A stretch of DNA of 64,000 nucleotides. Origin: Bacteroidota bacterium. GTDB taxonomy: Bacteria; Bacteroidota; Bacteroidia; Chitinophagales; Chitinophagaceae. Both the position numbers and the translations under genes were made by a program. Of this stretch, positions 57,361-64,000 are shown piece after piece. The first letter of the stretch is position 1. Every line of letters begins with the position of its first letter. The stretch covers positions 124,001 to 188,000 of the forward strand of contig JAUZOE010000003.1 in the NCBI GenBank assembly GCA_030706605.1, written 5' to 3'. Under the pieces are notes generated by a model that worked only from the letters and a program-made list of their open reading frames with translations, did no database searches and was not told the DNA's origin.

Positions 57361-57777
57361 ATGAGCAAGTATGCAAATGCCGAATGGATAGGCGCTAAAG
57401 AAGGTAAAGGGAAAATCACAACCGAAACTAATGCGCTGGATAATGCACCTTTTACATTCGCAACCAGATTTGGAGATGCCAAAGATGGAACCAACCCCGA
57501 AGAATTAGTTGCTGCGGCGCACGCAGGATGTTTCTCTATGAAGTTTGCTATTGTTTTAAGCGAAGCAGGTTTTACAGCGGACAAAATTGAAACAAAATGT
57601 GATATTACTTTTGGGGCAGGTGCTATTTCAAAATCACATCTTACAGTGCACGCAAAAATACCCGGGATTAGTAAAGAGAAATTTGAAGAATGTGCAATTA
57701 ATGCAAAAGAAAATTGCCCTATTTCAAAATCCCTGAACTCGTCAATTGCTATTTCCATGGATGCGACATTGAATTAA
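57361..57777 (+). CDS. OsmC family peroxiredoxin
   Basis: 138 residues, the usual OsmC length. The two active-site cysteines are Cys57 (NPEELVAAAHAGCFSM) and Cys119 (NCPISKSL). The protein probably reduces organic hydroperoxides with a dihydrolipoyl-type reductant. It is a cytoplasmic single-domain member, closest in appearance to the OsmC group rather than Ohr. Monocistronic, with a strong terminator. Confidence 0.92.
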   Translation: MSKYANAEWIGAKEGKGKITTETNALDNAPFTFATRFGDAKDGTNPEELVAAAHAGCFSMKFAIVLSEAGFTADKIETKCDITFGAGAISKSHLTVHAKIPGISKEKFEECAINAKENCPISKSLNSSIAISMDATLN

Positions 57778-57797
57778 AAGAACATTCTTTTATTTGT

Positions 57798-57833
57798 AAG
57801 CCGGTATAAAATCAGTATTATACCGGCTTTTTA
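57798..57833 (+). terminator. Rho-independent terminator of the osmC-like gene
   Basis: AAGCCGGTATAA (57798-57809) and TTATACCGGCTT (57818-57829) form a perfect 12-bp stem with an 8-nt loop and a T run. Confidence 0.92.
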
Positions 57834-57922
57834 TTGGTATAATGGGGCTTCTATATATAAATCTTGCATCCCACAAATTTGAGTTCAGAAATTTTAATAT
57901 TAATTTATTGTAAAGTTTTTTA

Positions 57923-57956
57923 TTAAACACTTGTTTAGTTTTAAACAAGTGTTTAA
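57923..57956. promoter_or_regulatory. Palindromic operator of the tetR-emrAB operon
   Basis: TTAAACACTTGTTTA (57923-57937) and TAAACAAGTGTTTAA (57942-57956) are perfect 15-bp inverted arms with a GTTT centre. They cover the promoter spacer and part of both boxes, 22 bp before the tetR ATG. Confidence 0.85.
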
Positions 57957-57961
57957 CTTTG
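57931..57961 (+). promoter_or_regulatory. Promoter of the tetR-tolC-emrAB operon
   Basis: TTG (57931-57933), 20-bp spacer, TAACTTTG (57954-57961), a full Bacteroidota -33/-7 pair lying inside the palindrome. Confidence 0.75.
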
Positions 57962-57977
57962 CGCTCTTTTAAAATAT

Positions 57978-58592
57978 ATGGATAAAAGAGAAATCATATT
58001 GGACTCTGCTATAAAACTATTTAGTACCAAGGGGTTTGAAGGAACTTCTGTCAGGGAAATAGCTAAAGAAGCGGAGGTGAATGTGGCTATGATTAATTAC
58101 TATTTTCTGTCCAAAGAAAAATTATTTGAAAGTGTAGTGGAGTATAAGGCATCTTTTCTGAAAGGCGTCTTTAACGAACTTATCAATAAGAATACTCTTT
58201 CGCCAATTGAGAAAATAGATATAATTATTGATCACATTATAGAAAGAAAATTCTGTAATCGTGAGTTTTATCATTTACTCCACCGAGAATTATCCCTGGA
58301 ACATCGTCCACAATTGCGTGATGCAATCAGCGATATTCTTCTTAAGAACATGATTCCAGTTAAAGCGATTATTCAAAACGGAATCAATGAAGGTGTTTTT
58401 AGAAGCGTGGATATTGAATTAACACTTACTACTGTAATAGGAACTATCCACTACTTGCTCACTTCGGATACTATGTGCAGAAAGCTTTTGGGCAAAAAAA
58501 AGGATTTCAATCCCTTTAATAATAAAAAATTAAAAGAAAGGTTAAGCTTACACACCAAACAGTTAATGCGTGCGCACTTATTGAAAAAATAA
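57978..58592 (+). CDS. TetR/AcrR family regulator of the EmrAB-type operon
   Basis: 204 residues. The N-terminal HTH is clear: LDSAIKLFSTKGFEGTSVREIA, then AEVNVAMINYYFLSKEKLF (about 32-50). The C-terminal half carries a TetR_C-like helical bundle. It starts the operon tolC-emrA-emrB, and a 15-bp-arm palindrome overlies its promoter, so autorepression is inferred. It is distinct in sequence from the other TetR in the window, and the two operators differ. Confidence 0.92.
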   Translation: MDKREIILDSAIKLFSTKGFEGTSVREIAKEAEVNVAMINYYFLSKEKLFESVVEYKASFLKGVFNELINKNTLSPIEKIDIIIDHIIERKFCNREFYHLLHRELSLEHRPQLRDAISDILLKNMIPVKAIIQNGINEGVFRSVDIELTLTTVIGTIHYLLTSDTMCRKLLGKKKDFNPFNNKKLKERLSLHTKQLMRAHLLKK

Positions 58593-58603
58593 AAAAATAA
58601 AAG

Positions 58604-59959
58604 ATGAACAGGGTTATTAAAGGCTTCAAAGAGGGTATGATTTTTTTGTGTGTATTTATTTTTTTATCTCCCTTTTGTATAAAAGCCCAGGAGGTAAAAC
58701 CATTATCATTACAGCAGGCAATCGAACTTAGTTTAAAAAACAGCCATCAACTGAAAGCTACTTTGGCAAGAAATGACCAAGCTGCTGCTGAATTGAAGCA
58801 GGCGATGGATAACCGCCTTCCTAACGCGAGCATTTCCGGTTCTTATCTCAGGTTAGCCAATCCGGATATTTCTTTAAAAACCAAAGCATTTAGTGGTGGT
58901 TCAGATACTTCGGGCAGTACCGGTGGAATGCCTTCTGTAAACCAGGCTTTGTATGGAATCGTTAATGTTTCAATGCCTTTATATGCAGGTGGTAAAATTC
59001 GTTATGGAATTGAATCTGCAAAATATTTGCAAGAGGCTACTTTATTAGATGGAGATTATAACCGGGAGGAAGTAATTCTTAACACCATCAATGCTTATGT
59101 TAACCTATACAAAGCTGGAGTAACTGTAAATGTGGTGAATGAAAACCTGTTGCAATCGGCACATCGCGATTCAGTTTTGTCACGGTTGGAACAAAATGGG
59201 CTGCTGGCAAGAAATGATTTGTTGAAGGCCGAATTACAAACATCAAATATTTCATTATCCCTCTTAGATGCAAAGAGTAACCTGGAAATGGCCAACATCA
59301 ATATGAACCTGATGCTCGGGTTTCCGGAGTCCACCATTCTGGCAACAGATTCTTTGAATTTCCAAAAGGATTTTGAACTAAAAACAATTGGAGAGTATGA
59401 GCAAATGGCTTTTCAAAACCGTAAAGATATTCTTGCTCTTGCCTTTAGAAAAAAAGCAGCAACTTCCGGGATATCTTCGGTAAAAGCAGAACTTTATCCT
59501 TCAATAGCACTGACTGGGGGATATGTTGCTGCTGATATTCCGCACTTTATTGCTATTACCAATGCGGTAAATATGGGTATAGGCATTCAGTATAATTTAG
59601 GCTCTTTATGGAAAGCCAAAGCAAAAATTTCGCAAGCGCAGGCGCGTGAAAAAGAAATTATTGCCAACCAGGCACAGCTTGATGATGATGTAAAATTACA
59701 GGTGAACCAGGATTTTCAGAATTACCTTTTAAGCCAAAAGAAAATAGAAGTGTATAAAAAAGCAGTAATGCAGGCCGAGGAAAATTATCGAATTACTAAA
59801 AATAAATATGATAATGCGCTCGTAAATACTACCGATTTATTGGATGCTAATGTATTATTACTTCAATCAAAAATAAACCTGGCTGTTGCGAAAGCCGATG
59901 TGATGTTGTCATATAGTAAATTATTACAAGCCACAGGTACCTTATCAAATAATCAATAA
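58604..59959 (+). CDS. TolC family outer-membrane efflux protein
   Basis: 451 residues with a signal peptide (about 1-28, ending IKAQ) and two OEP repeats of long alpha-helices. The C-terminal half has the TKNKYDNALVNTTDLLDA segment typical of the family. It follows the tetR gene by 11 bp and precedes emrA. It should form the outer-membrane duct for an MFS-based tripartite pump. Confidence 0.92.
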   Translation: MNRVIKGFKEGMIFLCVFIFLSPFCIKAQEVKPLSLQQAIELSLKNSHQLKATLARNDQAAAELKQAMDNRLPNASISGSYLRLANPDISLKTKAFSGGSDTSGSTGGMPSVNQALYGIVNVSMPLYAGGKIRYGIESAKYLQEATLLDGDYNREEVILNTINAYVNLYKAGVTVNVVNENLLQSAHRDSVLSRLEQNGLLARNDLLKAELQTSNISLSLLDAKSNLEMANINMNLMLGFPESTILATDSLNFQKDFELKTIGEYEQMAFQNRKDILALAFRKKAATSGISSVKAELYPSIALTGGYVAADIPHFIAITNAVNMGIGIQYNLGSLWKAKAKISQAQAREKEIIANQAQLDDDVKLQVNQDFQNYLLSQKKIEVYKKAVMQAEENYRITKNKYDNALVNTTDLLDANVLLLQSKINLAVAKADVMLSYSKLLQATGTLSNNQ

Positions 59960-59982
59960 ATTAAATTTTGTAAATACATTTT

Positions 59983-61125
59983 ATGGAATCAGGAAAAGAA
60001 GAAGTTTTAAAAAACAAAGAAACTGGTTTAGGAAATCAAAAGCCTGCTGCAGAACCCAAAAAACGGAGTAAAGTTTTCTTAATTATATTAATATTAATGC
60101 TGGTGTTAGGTGGTTGGTTTGGCATTTCGAAATATAATTATAGTCAACATCATGAAGAAACAGATGATGCACAGGTAGAGACTAATATCATTCCTGTGAT
60201 ACCGAGAGTATCAGGTTATGTGAAGGAAATAAGAGTGAGTGATAATCAGTTTGTGCATAAAGGCGATACTTTAATAGTGATTGATGATCGCGATTTGAAA
60301 TTGAAACTTATGGAAGCTGAGGCTCAATTATCTACTGCGGAAAGCAATGTAGATGCAAGTATTGCCAATACAAAAGCCCAGCGTTCAGGTATCGCTTCTT
60401 CGCAAGCGGGCGTTTCTACTATTGATGCACAAATTGAGTCAGCAAAAATAAATTTGACCAGGGCAACCCAGGATTATGATCGTTATGCCAATCTTATTAA
60501 AGATCATTCTATTACGCTTCAACAATTTGAGCAGGCCCAGGCAGCTAAAGAATTGGCTGAGAAACAAATATTGATTTTAGAGAAACAAAAAAAGCAGGCA
60601 AGCTCACAAACAAGTGTAGTTTCTTCTCAATCTACGGCTACGGCTCAAACTATAGAAGTAGCCCAGTCAATAGTGAAACAAAGAAAGGTTGATATCGAAA
60701 ATGCAAAACTGGATCTTTCTTATGCGGTGATAACTGCGCCTGAAGATGGAAAAGTTTCTAAAGTAAATGTAGAAGAAGGTCAGCTTTTGCAGGCAGGGCA
60801 GTCTATTTTTAATATTGTACTTACTTCCGATATATGGGTAGTGGCTAACTTCAAAGAAACTCAATATAGTGAAATGGTAATCGGTCTAAAGGTGATCGTA
60901 CATGCCGATGCATTTCCAGGTCATGATTTTGAGGCGGTACTTTCTTCTTTCTCTCCTGCTACTGGTGCCAAATTTGCCTTGCTTCCTCCTGACAATGCTA
61001 GTGGAAATTTTGTAAAAGTGGTGCAACGTCTTCCGGTAAAAATTGAATTTACCAATCCTTCCGATTCTTTACTTAAAAGATTAAAACCGGGGATGAATGT
61101 AGATGTGGACGTACACCTTAATTAA
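59983..61125 (+). CDS. HlyD/EmrA family membrane fusion protein
   Basis: 380 residues. A cytoplasmic Lys-rich N-terminus is followed by a TM anchor at about 30-48, then the EmrA hallmark HHEETDDAQVETNIIPV and the lipoyl half-motif. A long coiled coil spans about 95-235, and the second lipoyl half (ITAPEDGKVSKVNVEEGQ) and beta-barrel follow. It pairs with the DHA2 transporter encoded 26 bp downstream. Confidence 0.92.
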   Translation: MESGKEEVLKNKETGLGNQKPAAEPKKRSKVFLIILILMLVLGGWFGISKYNYSQHHEETDDAQVETNIIPVIPRVSGYVKEIRVSDNQFVHKGDTLIVIDDRDLKLKLMEAEAQLSTAESNVDASIANTKAQRSGIASSQAGVSTIDAQIESAKINLTRATQDYDRYANLIKDHSITLQQFEQAQAAKELAEKQILILEKQKKQASSQTSVVSSQSTATAQTIEVAQSIVKQRKVDIENAKLDLSYAVITAPEDGKVSKVNVEEGQLLQAGQSIFNIVLTSDIWVVANFKETQYSEMVIGLKVIVHADAFPGHDFEAVLSSFSPATGAKFALLPPDNASGNFVKVVQRLPVKIEFTNPSDSLLKRLKPGMNVDVDVHLN

Positions 61126-61151
61126 TTTTTTTTAATAGCAGAATATTATAA

Positions 61152-62732
61152 ATGCAACAAGACAATTCTTTGGTGGAGTATGGTGCCAGAAGGGCAATTG
61201 TTACTATTACGGCAATATTATGTGCGTTACTTGAAATTGTTGATACTACTATTGTAAATGTAGCATTGAATGACATGAAGGGTAATCTTGGCGCTACGCT
61301 TACCGAAATAGGCTGGGTTATTACAGCTTATGCAATCGGTAATGTGATAATAGTACCAATGACAAGCTGGCTTTCACAACAATTTGGACGACGGAACTAC
61401 TTTGCGGCTTCTGTCATGATCTTTACAATATTTTCATTTTTATGTGGCAATGCAACAGGGATTTGGGAATTGGTAGCTTTTCGCTTTTTACAGGGGATAG
61501 GTGGAGGAGCTTTATTGGTTACTTCACAAACCATTATTACCGAAAGCTATCCTATTGAAAAAAGAGGAATGGCACAGGCTTTTTATGGACTTGGAGTGAT
61601 CATCGGTCCCACATTAGGGCCTCCGTTAGGTGGATATATTGTGGATCATTTTAGCTGGCCTTATATTTTTTATATAAACATTCCGATCGGAATTGCGGCT
61701 ACCTTATTGACATTGCAATTTATAAAAAGTCCTAAATTTTCTGAGAAAACGTTAACGAAACATATTGACTTTTTAGGGATTGCACTGCTCGCCATTGCTA
61801 TTGGATCTCTCCAGTATGTTTTAGAAAAAGGACATGATGATGACTGGTTCAATAATAATGCTATTATTCTATTATCAATAGCTGCCGTACTAGGTATTTT
61901 CTTTTTTATATGGCGCGAATTATCATATAAGAATCCAATAGTAGAATTGCGTGTACTCAAAAATGGGAATTTAAGAGTGGGTACTATCCTTTCATTTTTA
62001 TTAGGTTTTGGTCTTTATGGTTCTACATTTATTATTCCGTTATATACACAATCTATTTTAGGATGGACTGCATTTGATGCAGGGATGTTATTCATTCCTT
62101 CGGGTATAGCAACAGCTTTTATGATGCCGGTGATTGGCAAACTTCTTCAGCGGGGGGTAAAGCAACAATACCTTGTGGCAGGCGGGCTTATTATATTCTT
62201 TATTTATAGTTTTTGGGCTTCCAGTATTCTCACCGATGATACTCCTGAAAAGGCTTTTTGGTGGCTATTGATTCTAAGGGGCTTTGGGTTAAGCTTGTTA
62301 TTTATTCCTATTACTACATTAGCTCTTTCTACTTTACATGGACAGCAAATAGGCCAGGGGGCTGCTTTTACAGGAATGATGCGTCAACTTGGTGGTTCCT
62401 TTGGTGTAGCCGTAATTACCACTTTTCTGGCGCGGCAGAATATGGTACACCGGGTAGATTTGGTGAGTAAACTGGATGTAAGCAATCCAATGGTGCAGCA
62501 AAGAGTTTCATTTATGCAAAGAGCATTCCAGGGAAAAGGAATGGCTCCGGATGTTGCGTTAAAAAGCGCATATAAGGCATTGGATTTTACGGTTAGTAAA
62601 CAGGCAGCGGTATTATCTTATATGGATGCATTCTTGTATCTCGGGCTGTTATTTTTAATATGTGTGCCCTTTATGCTTTTGGTAAAAGGCAACCGGAAAA
62701 AGAAAATAGATTTATCAGAAGCGATGCATTAA
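61152..62732 (+). CDS. DHA2 family MFS drug efflux permease (EmrB/QacA type)
   Basis: 526 residues with about 14 TM helices, the DHA2 hallmark. Motif C-like GLGVIIGPTLGPPLGG lies in TM5, and the start DTTIVNVALNDM in TM1 is diagnostic. Functions as proton-coupled drug exporter with the adaptor and TolC-type protein of the same operon. Substrates unknown. Confidence 0.94.
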   Translation: MQQDNSLVEYGARRAIVTITAILCALLEIVDTTIVNVALNDMKGNLGATLTEIGWVITAYAIGNVIIVPMTSWLSQQFGRRNYFAASVMIFTIFSFLCGNATGIWELVAFRFLQGIGGGALLVTSQTIITESYPIEKRGMAQAFYGLGVIIGPTLGPPLGGYIVDHFSWPYIFYINIPIGIAATLLTLQFIKSPKFSEKTLTKHIDFLGIALLAIAIGSLQYVLEKGHDDDWFNNNAIILLSIAAVLGIFFFIWRELSYKNPIVELRVLKNGNLRVGTILSFLLGFGLYGSTFIIPLYTQSILGWTAFDAGMLFIPSGIATAFMMPVIGKLLQRGVKQQYLVAGGLIIFFIYSFWASSILTDDTPEKAFWWLLILRGFGLSLLFIPITTLALSTLHGQQIGQGAAFTGMMRQLGGSFGVAVITTFLARQNMVHRVDLVSKLDVSNPMVQQRVSFMQRAFQGKGMAPDVALKSAYKALDFTVSKQAAVLSYMDAFLYLGLLFLICVPFMLLVKGNRKKKIDLSEAMH

Positions 62733-62841
62733 AAAATGAAAAGATGGAGTTTTTAATACTATTTCCATAATTATTCTCAAATACTTCACAAGAAGATAAT
62801 AAAAGTTACAACAATCCAACAATGCAATAACTTCGTATTAT

Positions 62842-62849
62842 TATATTTG
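62842..62849 (+). promoter_or_regulatory. Candidate -7 box for tatC
   Basis: TATATTTG fits TAnnTTTG and lies 26 bp before the TTG start of tatC. No TTG is found at the -33 position. Confidence 0.4.
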
Positions 62850-62875
62850 CACAATTCTAAATTGAAAACATACCA

Positions 62876-63757
62876 TTGAGTAATAATTCATCTGAAAGGA
62901 AAGCATTTTTTAAGCAAATAAGAGGGAAGTCGACAGAAGGCGCTGAAATGAGTTTTATAGATCACCTTGAAGTTTTACGGTGGCATATTTTTCGTGTGGC
63001 GATAGTGCTTGTAGTAATAGCATTTGTTGCTTTTTTCTACGTTGACTGGATATTTGACAATATCATTTTTGCACCTGCAAGTAAAGACTTTATTACCTAT
63101 ACCGGATTATGTAATCTAAGTCATAAATTACATTTAGGTGATGCATTATGCATGCCGCCGGTGGATATACAACTTTTGGGAAGCACTGTCAGCGGTCCGT
63201 TTATGTCGGCAATTAATATTGCTTTTATGTCGGCTATCATTGTTGCTTTTCCTTATTTAATATGGGAACTGTGGCGTTTTGTAAAGCCTGCTTTGTCTGC
63301 TAAAGAAATCAGCTATGCAAGAGGAAGCATAGGATGGATTTCATTATGTTTTTTTAGTGGTGCAGCTTTTGGGTATTATCTTTTAGCTCCGTTTACTTTT
63401 AATTTTCTGGCTAATTTTCACTTGGGCAAAGTGGGAGTTTACAAATACCTTCCTACTCTTGATGATTATATTGATACGCTGACATCTCTTATTTTGGGAT
63501 GTGGCATTGCGTTCGAGCTCCCGGTATTTGCTTATGTGCTTTCTAAGTTAGGATTAGTAACACCTAAATTCTTAAAAACTTATCGTAAGTACGCTTATGT
63601 TATTATATTGGTTGTTGCCGCTGTAATTACTCCTTCACCCGACTGGACCAGTCAAACCATTGTTGCGGTTCCGCTTATTCTTTTATATGAAATAAGTATT
63701 TTTATTAGTAAAAGAGTTTATAAGCAAAAGAAAAAGGAAGAAGCTCAATGGGATTGA
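62876..63757 (+). CDS. tatC: Sec-independent protein translocase TatC
   Basis: Membrane receptor of the twin-arginine translocation system. 293 residues with six TM helices. The family opening MSFIDHLEVLRWH lies at residue 25; the TTG start at 62876 gives a basic N-terminal extension usual in this phylum, while an ATG at 62948 would begin exactly at the motif. PYLIWELWRFVKPAL and VITPSPDWTSQ are conserved. No tatA lies in the window. Confidence 0.94.
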   Translation: MSNNSSERKAFFKQIRGKSTEGAEMSFIDHLEVLRWHIFRVAIVLVVIAFVAFFYVDWIFDNIIFAPASKDFITYTGLCNLSHKLHLGDALCMPPVDIQLLGSTVSGPFMSAINIAFMSAIIVAFPYLIWELWRFVKPALSAKEISYARGSIGWISLCFFSGAAFGYYLLAPFTFNFLANFHLGKVGVYKYLPTLDDYIDTLTSLILGCGIAFELPVFAYVLSKLGLVTPKFLKTYRKYAYVIILVVAAVITPSPDWTSQTIVAVPLILLYEISIFISKRVYKQKKKEEAQWD

Positions 63758-63814
63758 TAGATTTTAAACAAAAGAGATCAAATAAAAGTTAAATCCCTGT
63801 TCCCATTTGTTAAA

Positions 63815-63822
63815 TAATTTTG
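63815..63822 (+). promoter_or_regulatory. Candidate -7 box for the right-edge gene
   Basis: TAATTTTG fits TAnnTTTG and lies 43 bp before the ATG at 63866. No TTG at -33. Confidence 0.35.
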
Positions 63823-63865
63823 CGGGGGGTGTTGTTTGAAATAAATTGCAGCAATCCCCTGCAAA

Positions 63866-64000
63866 ATGAAAACCCGTACCCTCATATTATCCATTTTTTC
63901 ATTTTTATTTTTTTCTTTTATTCCCGGGAATAATTATTGGCAACCATTACTAGCTAATCGTCATATTGATACAAACTCAGTAAGAAAGACTGAGTCGGCA
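63866..64000 (+). CDS. N-terminal fragment of a secreted protein (cut by right edge)
   Basis: An ATG at 63866 opens a frame of 45 residues running off the window. It begins MKTRTLILS followed by a long Phe/Leu-rich hydrophobic core, a signal peptide, ending around FSFIPGNNYW. The product cannot be identified. TATC lies upstream on the same strand but with a 108-bp gap and its own possible -7 box. Confidence 0.55.
   Translation, partial: MKTRTLILSIFSFLFFSFIPGNNYWQPLLANRHIDTNSVRKTESA

Noticed and set aside
57342-57758. A 138-aa frame on the minus strand over the OsmC gene
   Set aside because: It is the antisense shadow of the OsmC frame; the plus strand carries clear active-site cysteines and a terminator.
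1-64000. An undescribed multi-gene defence, toxin or biosynthetic system
   Set aside because: Nearly all genes belong to known housekeeping, transport or repair families; no cluster of unknown genes with shared control was found.

Overview
The window looks like an ordinary chromosomal segment of a low-GC member of the Bacteroidota, most likely near the Chitinophagales. The clues are the Bacteroidota-type promoters (TAnnTTTG -7 box, often with an upstream TTG), the ftsX / DUF3098 / uppP cluster, a Bacteroidota-style LptC lipoprotein, DUF4136, BBP2-like porin and M3/M28 peptidases, and the absence of Shine-Dalgarno dependence. The lineage call is inference. I find no rRNA, tRNA, intact insertion sequence, prophage, CRISPR array or recognised defence island.

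Layout. 1-3.1 kb: edge fragment, M3 peptidase, 2OG-Fe(II) oxygenase, orphan protein. 3.1-9.7 kb: leuS (minus), ftsX-DUF3098-uppP (plus), DUF1015 protein (minus). 9.7-10.4 kb: gene-free stretch with inverted repeats and a possible decayed transposase end. 10.4-11.7 kb: outer-membrane barrel and DUF4136 lipoprotein. 12.0-18.8 kb: efflux operon tetR-tolC-adaptor-RND. 18.9-23.3 kb: DUF502, S1/P1-type zinc hydrolase, serC, TauE-like permease, DsbA-like protein. 23.3-35.3 kb: polA, esterase, GNAT, tag, DUF1810, uvrB, mgsA, M28 peptidase, amidase. 35.3-37.5 kb: a structured element or doubtful ORF, then typA. 38-48.5 kb: gltB, gltD, ammonium transporter, porin, second ammonium transporter. 48.6-57.8 kb: nhaA, a small coiled-coil protein, ppc, a small CxxC membrane protein, meaB, methyltransferase, LON-domain protein, coaX, lptC, osmC-like gene. 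58-62.7 kb: second efflux operon tetR-tolC-emrA-emrB. 62.9 kb to end: tatC and the start of a secreted protein.

How it fits together. The nitrogen block is the most coherent unit: a BBP2-like porin encoded between two Amt-type ammonium channels, directly downstream of glutamate synthase, so outer-membrane entry, inner-membrane entry and assimilation may be encoded side by side. Two unrelated drug-efflux operons each begin with a TetR gene, and each has a near-perfect palindrome lying exactly on a recognisable promoter. These two operators, a 29-bp palindrome before a small CxxC protein, and several long inverted repeats are the strongest non-coding signals. I do not see a convincing undescribed multi-gene system. 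The best leads are regulatory elements, a substituted active-site position in CoaX, and enlarged domains in LeuRS and the RND pump.
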